From Petrolisthes cinctipes (lineage: Eukaryota > Arthropoda > Malacostraca > Decapoda > Porcellanidae), in assembly GCA_033782935.1 (NCBI GenBank), contig JAWQEG010000506.1, positions 2,434,501 through 2,498,500 of the forward strand: a DNA stretch of 64,000 bases, written 5' to 3'. Both the position numbers and the translations under genes were made by a program. This document shows, piece by piece, positions 23,249-33,165 of this stretch. The notes beneath the pieces are model-generated. The model was given only the letters and a program-made list of their open reading frames with translations, had not been told where the DNA came from and did no database searches. The first letter of the stretch is position 1. Each line of letters starts with the position of its first letter.

Positions 23249-23290
23249 TTCCAAACCTTTCGGCGACCTCTGTCGCCCTCTTCAGTGGAA
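23249..23290 (-). ncRNA. Hammerhead-ribozyme-like motif (left arm, degraded)
   Basis: Minus-strand copy of the same motif: TTCCA, CTGAAGA, the identical 6-bp hairpin, GAAA, then GGTTTGGAA in place of CGTCTGGAA. The loss of the ACGTC sequence would remove the stem III pairing and the usual cleavage site, so this arm looks inactive. Confidence 0.45.
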
Positions 23291-23314
23291 ATACAGGTTA
23301 AGAGTGGTCTGTAA

Positions 23315-23356
23315 TTCCACTGAAGAGGGCGACAGAGGTCGCCGAAACGTCTGGAA
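23315..23356 (+). ncRNA. Hammerhead-ribozyme-like motif (right arm)
   Basis: Order TTCCA, CTGAAGA, a GGCGAC-AGAG-GTCGCC hairpin, GAAA, CGTC, TGGAA. This matches a type I hammerhead: stem I TTCCA/TGGAA, core CUGANGA, stem II of 6 bp, GAAA, and a minimal stem III formed by the self-complementary ACGT followed by C at the expected cleavage site. An extra G (23327) between the core and stem II departs from the consensus, so activity is doubtful. Minimal stem III would imply dimer-dependent action, as reported for Penelope-like elements. Confidence 0.5.
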
Positions 23357-23781
23357 TAAAAATATTTCGCCTACCAGTGTGGGTTGTATTACTTACATTC
23401 ATGATCACGTTAGTGTGATTTTCCACCCACAGTCCCATACCTTCAATTGTAAATATAATTAACAGAAAATAACAACATCAAGAAACAATGTATATGTCAG
23501 CCTTCAAATTCAACTTCTCGTACAGTACATCATTTTTTACATTTATCATTTGCATATTGTCCATTCATCTATATATTTTCTCATTATATTATTCATCTAT
23601 TTATATTTTCTTATTATATTATTCATCTATTTATATTTTCTTCCATATAGAATATCATCATGTTCATGTATCAATTTGTGCATTTTCAGCCTTGTTGCTG
23701 CCATATCAATAAACCGTTTATTATTATTATTATCATTATTATTATTATTATTGCCTTGACCACATAAGTAATCCTTGTTAT

Positions 23782-24350
23782 ATGTGACGACAGACAACAT
23801 ATTGACTTAGTAATTTAAGTGTCAGTGTAACTAGTAACTGCTCTCTCTCTCTCTTTCTGTGTGTGTGTGTGTCAGGTTCAGTAATAGTGGTGGTGGAGGT
23901 TTGGCATTGAACTTTGACAATAGACGGTAATTAATCCTAACCTATGTGAATGAACAAACGGGATGCATAATTCACAGAATCCCATGTGCAGTATAAATAT
24001 GTTTTACGCAACCATAATTACAGTCCTGCCTGCGGCCCTCTCCAGGCTACTAGCAGTTCACCACTCTCCTGCCTGCTGCTCACCAGCCTACTAGCAGTTT
24101 ACCACTCTCCTGCTTGCTGCTCATCTGCCTCCTGCAGTGAACATACCTGCTCGCCGTAGCGCCTACCTGCAGCCCAGCCTATTCAAGTGCTCGCTATCCA
24201 CACTTACTTTAACCCCAGCTCCCTGGAGTCTAGAGAGAAGAGTGTATCACACAATACAACACCCTGTATAGACATACCCAATAAACCCAGTGTAACTCCT
24301 TGTGAGTTTGGTGCACTCCCAGGTAGTAACTGCCCACAGAGTTGTTATAC
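23782..24350 (+). repeat. Possible solo gypsy LTR
   Basis: LTR-like order: TATAAATATG (near 23993), repeated CTAC/TGCCTGCTGCTCACC stretch, AATAAA (24282), GGTAGTAACTGCC and an end GAGTTGTTATA like the gypsy C LTR. The start (TGTGACGACAG) is a guess, and no clear target duplication supports it. Confidence 0.35.
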
Positions 24351-24628
24351 TACTATGTGTTTCAGGGCCTATGAATAATCGTTTTTTGCAATTATCTTCC
24401 AGAGTAATTGCTGTATCGGATTGGTTCTTTGGCACAGTGTACAACACACCACAACCTGATTTTTAGCAATTCAGTGCAATGGCAAATGTTGTTAATTACG
24501 GTGTTTACTCTTAGCATTTAAAGTCAAAGTCAAATGAGTTGGCATGACTAATGTACACATTCGAACGTCATCTAGCGCTCATTCTATCACTCTCCCTCCC
24601 CTCTCTTCCTGCTCCCTCTCGTTTACTT
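24351..24628. other. Short stretch with no recognised feature
   Basis: AT-rich sequence before gypsy E; nothing coding is seen. Confidence 0.4.
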
Positions 24629-25057
24629 TGTAACGTATGGAGGCCGTTACTACCGGAAGGTGTATAGTAGATTCAAATACTAGGCACAGATTTATTAATA
24701 GAGTACACAGGTAAAGTAACAAGAGCGAACCCAAGCACCAGTGTGGAGTCTCCTGGCTTGGCCGGCTGCGTGTGTTGCTTGGAGAAGGTGACGTGTTGCT
24801 TGGAGAAGGTAGTTTTGGTGTTGCTTGAGGGTGACTGTAGTGTAGCAGGTGGCACAAGGAAGCCTGGCGTGGTGCGGCAAGACGAGCAGCGGCTTTTGGC
24901 GGAGCGGGAGGAATGGGTTGTTGGCTGGCTGGTGATCCCGATGCTAGTGGAAGAGCGATGGTAGGGGAAGCAAGCAGCTAGGCTTGGTTGTGCGACCGCG
25001 CGCCGGTAAACAGGTACATGGAGAATGGGAAATTCTAGTGCTTGGGTCACTAAAGTA
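24629..25057 (-). repeat. 3' LTR of gypsy E
   Basis: Minus strand runs from about TTTAGTGACCCAAGCACTAG to CTCCATACGTTACA. The first bases do not read TG, probably by mutation (gypsy D reads TGTAGTGGACCCAAGC). AATAAA lies near 24690 on the minus strand. It contains a doubled CTTCTCCAAGCAACAC segment. Confidence 0.65.
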
Positions 25058-25248
25058 CCCCCCACCCCCCAAGAACAGGAGGAAAAGTTGGGGTATGGCA
25101 CATAAAATACAAGGTAAAATACACATAATAAAAAAAAAGGGCAAGGTAACATACATGAGGATGACATAAATACATACATAGAAATGGTAACATACATAGG
25201 AGAAAATAAACATGAAATACATATATACATGGTAATAAAAATAAATGT

Positions 25249-25458
25249 GTTGCACAGAAGTGTACGGGTAGTTTGTGTAGTGCCGTAAGTAAGAGCAAGT
25301 GTGTGTACTAATAGTAAGTGGTGGGTGTGTGTAGCTGCATGTGGAGTGCGTGCGTTGCACAGATGTGTACGGATAGTGTGTGTAGTGTTGTAAGTAAGAG
25401 CAAGTGTGTGTACTAATAGTAAGTGGTGGGTGGGTGTAGCTGTGTGTGGAGTGCGTGC
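25249..25458. repeat. 105-bp tandem duplication at the end of gypsy E pol
   Basis: Copies start at 25249 and 25354 with GTTGCACAGAnGTGTACGG and share GTAAGTAAGAGCAAGTGTGT and TACTAATAGTAAGTGGTGGG. It lies across the pol stop and the start of the untranslated 3' region. Confidence 0.85.
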
Positions 25459-26480
25459 GTGTCTGTGTTGGATACAGTGGAGATATATTCGGCTGGACGC
25501 CGTATGGTGCACCCCGAACGGGAAGCGAATCCCTCAGTAACCAAAGCCGGCTCGTCGGCCTGTAGCATGTTGTGTGGTGAAGGTGGCGTCTCAGGGCGTG
25601 GAGGAGGCGTGAGACTGCGGCGAGGGCTAACAGGACCAGGAGGTGTGGCAAGTATAACAAGAATGACAGGCAGCTGGTCCTGAGGGATACTAGAATGGAT
25701 TAAAACAATCGAGGCATGTTCTAGTGGGGGCAGGTCAGGTAGAGGTAATGGTTCAGGTAGGGTGTGGTCAGGCAACGGGATAGGGTCTGGGGTCGGGTTG
25801 TCAGGTATAGGTGCAGGGTCGGTGTCTGGGGAAGGCAAAGGAATGGGTTGGTCAGGGGTGGAGGGGGGTGGTATGTCAGAATGAGGAAGTGGGATAGGTA
25901 GGTCGGGTACAGGAATGTGGTTGGCGAGAGACACGGGTGGGGAAGGAATGAGAGGTTCAGATAAGTCAGGGGTGGAGGGGAATGGTATGTCAGTAAGGGG
26001 ATGTGGGATAGATAGGTTGGTACAGGAATGAGGTTGGCGAGAGGGACATATGGGGAAGGAAGGAGGAGTGCAGGAAGGTTAGGCTGAGGCGAAGGAGGGG
26101 GGATGGGATGGGGAAGCAGGTTAGGGTGGGGTGTTGCCTGGGTAGGTTGGGAGAGGTATGGGTGGGTGGTGGTGTCGGTTGAATAGTGGCGTGGTCAGGT
26201 GAGGTGGGTTGAGATATGATAGGGTGAGTGTGAGAATGCTGTGGGCGGGGTGGAATGGTGGTGATGGTAGGATACGGTGTAATGGTTTGGTGGTGTGGTG
26301 TTAAGGTGTGGGTTGTTAAGGGTGTATATGGGTGAATGGTAGCGCATGTGGTGTGGGTAGGAGTGGTGGACGGTGAGGTGAGTGGTGTGTAGGGTGTGTG
26401 TGTGGAGGGTGAAGCGTGAGCGATGTGGTGCATGCCGATGTGTGAGTGGATAGGTGGGTGTTTAGTGGAGTGTTGTGCGG
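25413..26480 (-). pseudogene. Gypsy E pol Pro-rich tail
   Basis: The last 173 codons (25934-25413) are open: strings of PIPLP/PDPIPLPD-like units, then TPPSPHNMLQADEPALVTEG followed by FASRSGCTIRRPAEY. A 114-bp tandem duplication (starts 25851 and 25965) lengthens the Pro-rich stretch. Upstream (26433-25990) is His/Thr/Pro-rich with frame changes. Confidence 0.65.
25851..26078. repeat. 114-bp tandem duplication in the Pro-rich tail of gypsy E
   Basis: Copies begin GTCAGGGGTGGAGGGG at 25851 and 25965 and share GGTATGTCAG, GGTACAGGAATG and GGTTGGCGAGAG. The period is a multiple of three, so the frame is kept, but the second copy has small indels. Confidence 0.8.
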
Positions 26481-27530
26481 TGGTGAGTCTGAGGTGTGGG
26501 CCAGTTTTACCCTCTCCCAGGATGTGACGTAAGGCTTGCCGTGGATTCGTAAGGTGACCGTTGCATCCGTCCTGGTGAGCATGGGGTGATGGCTGGTGTA
26601 CAGCTGCTGGAGCGGTGTACGGTGAGAATCTGTTCTTAGTAGAAGAGAAGGTGTGGTGTGTAGGCCGGGTGGTATGTAGGTTGGTCTGGTATGCTGGTGT
26701 GTCGGTGTTGGTGCAGCGTTAGCAATGGCGTGCTTGAGTGATGGCAAGAAGGAGAGGCTGGAGGTGTCTATGTCCAGAGCTGTTAGCTGTCCTGGGAGGC
26801 GTAGGTCTTCCCCGTATACCAGCTCTGCTGGGGAGTGGTTGAGGTCCTCCTTCATGGTGGTATGGGTGGTGAGGGGGATGAGTGGGAGCGCGTCTGTCCA
26901 CTGGTCAGGCTATAGAGCACGGAAAGCGTCTTTAAGGGGGGGGTGGAACTGTTCTACTATACCGTTGCTGCAGGGGTGATAGGCGGTTGTACGCTGGCAT
27001 CATGTTCCCTGGACCATTAGCATATCCTACCATGCCCTAGACTCGAACTGAGTGCCTTGGTCGGTGATGATAACTGAAGGAGGACAAAACTTCGCAACCT
27101 AGTTGCTAAGGAAGTGGCGGGCGGTCCCTTCTGCGTTGATGTCTCACATGGGGATAGTGGTACACCAGCTTGTCGTCCTGTCAACACACGTAATCAGGTA
27201 ACGGGATCCACGCAAAGGGGGAAGTGGGCCCATGATATCTACATGTACCTTGTGGAACCTGCTGGTAGGAACAGTGAATTCGTGAAGTGGAGGACGGGTG
27301 TGGCAGCCAACCTTAGCGCGTTGACAGGGAAGGCATGATGTTACCCAGTCCTTGATCTGCCTCCTCATGCCTGGCCGTACTGCGTGGAGGCTGATGAGGC
27401 GGAGCCTTTCTGCTACACCTGGGTGGTTGAGAGAAGTGATAGTGTTGGAACACTGCCTCCCTGAACTGCTCGGGGATATAGGATATAGGGGCGTGGTATG
27501 CCGCAGGAGGTGTCGCACCAGAGCTAGGCA
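26316..27530 (-). pseudogene. Gypsy E integrase
   Basis: Minus strand. HHCC region from 27518 (SLNHPGVAERLRLISLHAVR, SCLPCQRAKVG), first core residue in VHVDIMGPLPP, then a frame change; the second core Asp in a decayed stretch near 27060. The C-terminal domain is open at 26855-26316 with HSPAELVYGEDLRLPGQL, SFLPSLKHAIANA, YIPPGLHTTPS, TLRIHGKPYVTSWERVK. Only one copy of this module is present, unlike gypsy C. Confidence 0.7.
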
Positions 27531-28500
27531 GTAGAGTCAGAAGCTGTCAGGTACTCCAGCCATAGTCCCGTTTCGCCTAATAGGAACTCTTGAAGGTGCA
27601 TGTCGGCCAGTTGAGCAGTTGCGAACCCCGGGAAGTTCATGGTCGGGATGTGCTGAATGCTAGAGACGAGAGGGTATGTAGGCAGCAATCTGTAGAGGGG
27701 ATCCACGACGGCGTTGTCTTCTCCCCAGACGTGGCGGATGTCAGTGGTGAACTCAGAAATGAACGCCAAGTGGCATTTAACCTATTTGGACCAGTTAGTA
27801 TCGAGCTGATGCATGGCCGTGGTGAGGGGTTTGTGGTCCGTCCAGATGCGGAATGTCCTGTCTTCGAGGAAGTGGCAGAAGTGCTTCACAGCGTCTGTCG
27901 AAGGTGCTGTACTTGCGCTGTGGCGGCTCCAGATGTTTACTGTAGAAGGCGATGGGTTTAAGTACTCCGTCCCCCTCCTGCTGCAGGACAGCTCCGATGG
28001 CGTCATTCGATGCATCAGTCCAGATAGAAGTTGGAGCGTGAGGAGTAGGGTACGCCAAGAGTGTAGTGTCAGCCAGCTTGGTCTTGATGTCATTGAACGC
28101 TGCTTCCGCTGCAGGGGGCCAGACGAGTTTCTTCTGCGAGGAATTTCTCAGCCCCTTCAACAGGTCGTGGAGTGGGGCGAGGGCGGAGGCAGTGTGGGGG
28201 ATGAACCGGTGGGAGCAGTTCACCACCCCTAGGAATACCCTGAGTTTCCTGGCTGTAGTAAGTCGGGGGAATTCCCTCACAGCCTCCACCTTCTGCGGGA
28301 GAGGTGTGATGCTATTAGGTGTGATGTGGTGTCCGGGGAATTTGAGATGATATGCCCCAATGACGCACTTGGACAGGTGGATCTGCAGGCGTGAGAAGAG
28401 CTCCCACAGGTGCTGCTGGTGTTGTCTGTGGTCATGTGAAGTGATAAGTATGTTGTCAATGTAGAGCATGGTGTACTGCAGCAAGGAGGTCATAAGCGGT
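27524..28500 (-). pseudogene. Gypsy E reverse transcriptase (C-term half) and RNase H
   Basis: Minus strand, 28544-27795: RT box reads LYIDNILIT, so the second catalytic Asp of YIDD is Asn. Then FLGVVN and RNase H with TDASNDAIGAVL; a frame change near 27900 precedes TDHKPLTTAM, and 27769-27524 has the EDNAVVDPLYRLL end. RT fingers are deleted: the piece joins protease sequence at about 28500. Confidence 0.75.
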
Positions 28501-28716
28501 GGAGGCCTGGCTCTTCTTATCCTTGTCCCAGGGTGGAACGACACTCACTTCTGACCCTGAGTCGACGAGGTAGTAGTCACCCGATACGAGGTCTTCCACC
28601 CACGGGAGAGTGCGAGCGGTGTGGTGCGGTGGCGTGAAGGTAGTGGCCGGAAGCTGCTTCGTGGGTAAGTGAATATTCATATATTTAATTATCAATAAAA
28701 CAAAATCATTGCACAA
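28456..28716 (-). pseudogene. Gypsy E protease N-terminal fragment
   Basis: Minus strand: LPWVEDLVSGDYYLVDSGSE with VSVVPPWDKDKKSQASTAYD, the retropepsin active-site strand, then a switch at LLAA into RT sequence. The C-terminal half of protease and the RT fingers are gone. Confidence 0.65.
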
Positions 28717-28719
28717 ATA

Positions 28720-29090
28720 TTACCCTTCTTGAGAAATTTTGAGGGAGAGAGAGGGAGGGGTAGGTGAGGCAGTGTTTATAATTCTGTTTATAATGCCTTT
28801 TTATCATAATTATTGCGTTTCAGTTTCTGGCCTTGTATTTATTTGGGTTGATAATTCTGGTCATTTGTAAAAGATCTTTCTGTATGGGTCGCGAGAATGA
28901 TGTCATAGTAAAAACTGGGTCACGACTGAAAAAGTTTGAAGAACCCTGCTTTTAACTATTGATGATTCAATACCGTTCACAGTGTATGCTTCATTCATTC
29001 CTCCTGACACACGTCTCCTCTACCTGATCATTCGTTAACCTCCCACATTACCTCCTATATAGCCCCGCCCACATTTATCTCCTCTCCCAC
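28720..29090. other. AT-rich interruption with hAT-like end
   Basis: It separates two parts of gypsy E. On the minus strand 28953 downwards reads CAGGGTTCTTCAAACTTTTT then CAGTCGTGACCC, much like the ends of hAT-family MITEs. I could not find a matching opposite end or an 8-bp duplication, so only one terminus is suggested. Confidence 0.35.
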
Positions 29091-29453
29091 TAACATTCCC
29101 CCTCCCTCCACCTGCAACTGTTTCCAGATCCAACGAGGCACAAACCAAGTCGCTGATGGATGGGGTATGGACGCTTGATTTGTCCGGAGCTATACGTGTA
29201 GGTTGGGTGGGTGGTAGAAGGGTGTGTGTTTGTAATAGGGAATGTGTGTGTGCTGGACTGTGTGGTGTGAGAGTGTCTGCATTGTGTGAGAGGGATAGTA
29301 GCTTGGCCGGGTGGTGAACGGTCCTCCCTGTGGAGGCCCGAGGGCTCGGTCAACCCGTTTACCAAGTTTCTGTCCCAGTGGAGGGGGGGGGGGGAGTCTC
29401 GTGTAGCGGAGAGTTACTACTGTCCATGGTCTCTTTGGATGAAAGAGTGACAA

Positions 29454-29785
29454 GTGGTAGTGTAGTCTTGGTCAGTGTGCTCCTTCTTAAAACCTACCCA
29501 AGCCCCCAGGACCGACCCTAGTTTACACCTCCCTTAAATTACACACCTCAGGTGATCCCCAACATGAATCGATAGCAGATCTCTAGAGGGAAAACTAAAA
29601 CAACCTGTAGAAATATAATATAATAATATAATAAAATATAATAAAGGTTGGTATTTGACACAACCTGCTTATAATTTACATCCCAGTTAAGACCACTTCC
29701 CCATCCCCAAATCTAACACACATAATTAACACACTGGCTTTAATGCAAACCCACCATAACAACTAAAACACTTCTCCTATTACTT
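29454..29785. other. AT-rich stretch between gypsies E and F
   Basis: Contains an AATATAATAT-type simple repeat (29608-29650). No gene is seen. Confidence 0.5.
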
Positions 29786-30180
29786 TATAGCGGTAGCTAC
29801 TTTAACCAGTCTGTTTCTTGCCTTATTCCCCCTAAACAGTGTCTACAATACATATCTAAATAAGTGTCTATAATTCCCTTAAGTGTCTATGATTCTCTTT
29901 TAAGCAGCTTAGGGAAAGGCAAAAATAAGAGACTGGTTGGTGAGTAAGATCTGATTTATTTGAGGAACCTGTGGCACATATATACATTATACAAGATCAA
30001 GTGTTACATATTATTAGCCAATAAGCATGCAGTGTAGTCATACGTCGTAGATGCATGATCCCGAGTTGTGCGGATGTGGCTTTTCCACGTCCGCCCTTGA
30101 GCATGAAGTTACACATCACGAGCCTATCTTTTTAGCCAATCAGCGAAGCTTGTGGCGAAATGCCGATGCTGACCGCCACA
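29786..30180 (-). repeat. 3' LTR of gypsy F
   Basis: 395 bp; minus strand starts TGTGGCGGTCAGCATCGGCA and ends AGCTACCGCTATA. It includes a 10-bp-stem hairpin at 30070-30094 with loop CTTTT. Partner LTR at 33166-33832. Confidence 0.85.
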
Positions 30181-30189
30181 ATACTCCCC

Positions 30190-31050
30190 CCTCAGCGAGA
30201 AAACCTGGTAGTGTGAGACGGGGTGGCCTACCCTGGAGAGTTGAACAGGAGGAGAGTCGTCCCCATTGCAGGTATGCTGGCTTGAGTCGGTCGATGGAGA
30301 TCCAATCATCGGCACCCTTGATTCTTAGGAGGAAAGCTTTCTGTTTCCTGTTGATGACTTCGTAGGGGCCGGAGTAAGGTGGGGTGAGAGATAGTGTGTG
30401 TGCGTTGATGTGGAGGAAAACGTACATTGTCGTATGAAGGTCTTTGGGGATGTAGTGATGTTCTGGTGTTTTGTATGTTTGCTTGCATGGGGCGAATTTT
30501 CCGACGATATTTCGGAGGCGCTGGATGTTGTTGTCTGTAGAGGTGTTGGGGAAGAATTCGCCGAAAACCATTTCAGCTGGGGAGACATCGAGGCCCTCTT
30601 TTGGAGTGGTTCGAAGACTGAGGAGGAGCCAGGGAAGTTGTGAGAACACTGTTGAGTTCTTGCATTTTGACATGAGGGCAGCTTTGAGAGTTCTGTGGAA
30701 ACGTTCTACCATTCCATTTGCTTCTGGATTGTAGGCTGTAGTGTGGTGGACTGCAGTGCCGATCAATTTTCCTAAAGACTTCCATAATTGAGAGGTGAAG
30801 GTGGTACCACGGTCGGATGTGATATGATCTGGAACTCCGAATCTGGAGATCCACCCGGAGAGAAGGGCAGAGGTGCAGGAAGCTGATGTGGTGTCGGTCA
30901 TTGGGCCGGCTTCAGGCCATCTGGTAGAGCGGTCTATGATATTGAAAAGGTAACAATGTCCTGATGGAGGGAGAGGGCCTACAACGTCTACGTAGATGTG
31001 GGCAAAACGTCTCTTTGGTTGGTGGAAAGATCCTGGGCCAGTCTTGGTGT
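30190..31050 (-). pseudogene. Gypsy F integrase
   Basis: Minus strand. The first core Asp is in VDVVGPLPPSGHC (near 30990, frame change next to it), then 30901-30140 is open for 253 codons with TSDRGTTFTSQLW, HHTTAYNPEANGMVERFHRT (second Asp and Glu present), SPAEMVFGEFFPN and a C-terminal PYSGPYEVINRK segment with RIKGADDWISIDRLKPAY. The last 45 residues run through the purine tract into the LTR, as in many compact gypsies. Confidence 0.8.
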
Positions 31051-31620
31051 GTCGGTGTACTTAGGACTTCTGGCAGGGGATGCAGGACCGCACCCAATTT
31101 CCCACGTCGCGAGAGATGCCGGCCATATGAATTTCTGCGTTATTAGTCGTGTTGATGCTTGACATGAAGGATGTGATAGGTTGTGTACGAGGTTTAAGAT
31201 GTGATGGCGAAGGGATGCTGGTATCCGTGGGCATGGTCGACCTGTGCTCATATCACAGAGAATGATAGTGCCGGAATCGTTCAGAGGCACGTCCCTCCAC
31301 TGTAGAGATGTGATTGAATTTCTGGTTGCTGATGCTTCGGGGTCCTGCTGCTGTTCGCTGGCAAGGTGGTCGTATTCGAGGCCCAGTTGAACTGCGTTGA
31401 TTTCTGTTCTGGGGAGGGCATCCGCTACTGGATTTTTCTTGCCTGGCAGATGCTTGAAGGTAAAGTTGAACTTTGAGATGGCTGAGAGATGTTGACGTTG
31501 TCGTGGGGACCAGGCATCTGTTTGTCTTGTGAAGGCGTGTAAGAGGGGCATGTGGTCAGTCTGAATGGTGAAAGTGACACCTTCTAGGAAGTGGTGATAG
31601 TGACGGATTGCCTAGTGTTG
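30988..31620 (-). pseudogene. Gypsy F RNase H end and integrase zinc region
   Basis: Minus strand: GVTFTIQTDHMPLLHA, FKHLPGKKNPVADAL (near 31430), then the linker and an HHCC-like NLSHPSCQASTRLITQKFIW region ending in a frameshift near 31000. The start is a deletion junction with RT near 31615. Confidence 0.7.
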
Positions 31621-32087
31621 AGGCTCCTGTAGTCACCGCAGGGGCATAGAGAGCCATCCTTTTTTGTTACTATGTGGAGTGGGGATGCATAGGGGCTTGG
31701 TGCTTTCTGGCAGATTCCCAGTCGCTCAAGTTCGGTGAAGGTCCATTTTGCTGTGGCGAGTTTGTCGGGGGCTAGTCGGCGAAACTTGGAGAACACAGGT
31801 GGTCCTGATGTTTTTATCTGGTGGTAGACTCCGTGTTTTGCTGGATGCTGTGGTTGTTGCCTGAGTTCTGGCTTGACGACATCTGGGTAGGTGCTGAAAA
31901 GATGAGCAAAGTTGTCTGATGTGTCGATTACCTGTAGGGCGAGGTTGGTTGGTGCAGCAGTGGTGTTGAGGGAGGCTGCGTCCACCAGCTGGCGTCTTGC
32001 AACTTCCACAAGGAATTGATAGTAGGCTAGAAATCTGCTCCCATTAGGGGTATGGTTATGTCTGCCACTATAAAACTCCATCCACAA
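31600..32087 (-). pseudogene. Gypsy F protease end and RT fingers
   Basis: Minus strand, 167 open codons: HHIKTSGPPVFSKFRRL-like spacer (read as VYHQIKTSGPPVFSKF), LATAKWTFTELERLGI, ASPLHIVTKKDGS, CGDYRSLNT. Immediately after SLNT the sequence jumps to RNase H; the YIDD-bearing palm and the thumb are absent. Confidence 0.75.
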
Positions 32088-32093
32088 AGGCGG

Positions 32094-32540
32094 CTACCAA
32101 TCTTGATCTTGACGTGTTGACGGCCAAATATTGGTATAGGTGTACCGTTGGCTGCAGCTAGTTGAACGTTGATTGTAGGTCGATGAGGCTTCTTCCATCA
32201 TCCAGCCGGTAGAAGGGAGCAGGAGACACCAGTGTCGACCAAGAAACTTATACCGACACTGGATCATGGAGAAAGAAAGCATGAATTCCATTAGCAGCTG
32301 CCACAATGTGCAGCAGCTGCCTTACTCGTTTTTTGACCACAAACATCCTGGTTGGCATCTTCTTGCTTTGTGTCCAAATCTGGTGTGGTAGAAACAGGAG
32401 TCATTTGACTTTCTACTTGTCCACCACTGTGATGTTTGATGTTGTGGAGCTTGGTAATGCTGGCGGGACCATTGTGGTGGGTGGCTTGCTGCTGCAAAGT
32501 TGATCTCTTCTGGGGTTGAAAATGTATTATTCCAGGGCAT
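32094..32540 (-). pseudogene. Gypsy F nucleocapsid knuckle and protease start
   Basis: Minus strand. 32540-32322 has the knuckle CFYHTRFGHKARRCQPGC, complete in its Cys/His ligands. The protease active site FLVDTGVSCSLLP is readable near 32245 in a different frame from its flanks, showing frameshifts on both sides. Confidence 0.7.
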
Positions 32541-33165
32541 GGCGCCGATATGCTGCTGCCAGGGAATCGACTAAGCTATCTGCTTGTTGCTGCAGGGCTT
32601 CCTCACTCATTTCCTCTGCATTGGGAATGGAGGCACGAATGGGTTCAGGGAGGCGGAGAAGCCACAATGCCCTCAGCAAACTCAGTTGCCGTGCTGATCC
32701 GTCGGTTGCTCGGGAAAGTCTTGCCAATGTCTTCATTTCCAGGAGGGCATCGAACGGTTTCTGGTCGCCGAGGGGTTGCTGTGAGAGGTGGAGCAGTTGT
32801 GATACTCTTGATGCAAATGATGGCAAAAAAAGCTTGAGAAGGTAGGTTTTTAGTTCAACATACTGGATGGCAGCATTACCCTTGGTTTCCACCCATTCCG
32901 AAATGCGTGAAAAGAGCTCATCTGGAAGGGCTGCTAAGACATAGTCGGCTTGGGTGCTCTGGCTACTCACTCTTTTCAGGCGGAATTGTACTTCTGCTCG
33001 CCGGAACCAGGTTGGGGCATTGATTGCAGAGAAAGTTGGAAGCTTGACCTGTGCAGCAGCGACAGGGTGTGTTTCTGAAAGAGTAAGGAGTGTTTTATTG
33101 CTGGAGAGAGTTTCCATTGTGTAGAACATGTGAGCGTACAGTTTGAACAACTCCTGGGTCACCAA
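32527..33165 (-). pseudogene. Gypsy F gag capsid ORF
   Basis: The best-preserved gag here: 212 open codons on the minus strand, beginning at the primer-binding site. Contains VKLPTFSAINAPTWFRRAEV, a pattern common to arthropod gypsy capsids (P-x-F-x3-P-x-W-F-x2-E), followed by YVLAALPDELFSRISEWV and LLHLSQQPLGDQKP. The start codon is uncertain; the METLSSNK Met (near 33117) is the most likely one because sequence before it overlaps the primer-binding site. Confidence 0.75.

Larger units (their letters stand above)
23212..23427. mobile_element. 216-bp inverted-repeat insertion, probable Penelope-like remnant
   Basis: Flanked by a perfect 12-bp duplication, CACAGTCCCATA, at 23200-23211 and 23428-23439. 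Inside, arms of about 80 bases are inverted copies (AGTAATACAAC...AAATATTTC against GAAATATTT...GTTGTATTACTT), each arm carrying one hammerhead-like motif, separated by about 24 bases. A unique tail (ATTCATGATCACGTTAGTGT-GATTTTCCAC) ends it on the right. Hammerhead motifs and target duplications of this size are known for Penelope-like elements; no Penelope RT is present, so the class is inferred. Confidence 0.6.
21061..23755 (+). mobile_element. CR1/Jockey-superfamily LINE without RNase H
   Basis: Endonuclease then RT, no RNase H, and a 3' end of ATT/TTATTATT units (23718-23752) after an AATAAA. RT is missing its fingers and part of the palm. A 216-bp inverted-repeat insertion with a 12-bp duplication lies just after the ORF. 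The 3' untranslated part has three copies of a TTATATTATTCATCTATTTA-like unit (23560-23645). Confidence 0.75.
24629..29453 (-). mobile_element. Ty3/gypsy element E (5' LTR missing)
   Basis: Minus strand, reading downwards: gag linker fragment (29453-29090), unrelated AT-rich sequence (about 29080-28720), protease start, RT, RNase H, integrase, Pro-rich tail, purine tract (GGGGGGTGGGGGG, near 25070), 3' LTR. The RT catalytic box is mutated and much of protease/RT is deleted. It shares a closing pol motif with gypsies A-C, and its LTR resembles that of gypsy D. Confidence 0.75.

Noticed and set aside
23782..24350. Confident solo LTR call
   Set aside because: LTR-like motifs are present, but no target duplication or second copy is visible; kept only as a low-confidence feature.
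28772..28953. Complete hAT MITE
   Set aside because: Only one end looks hAT-like; no matching opposite end and no 8-bp duplication.
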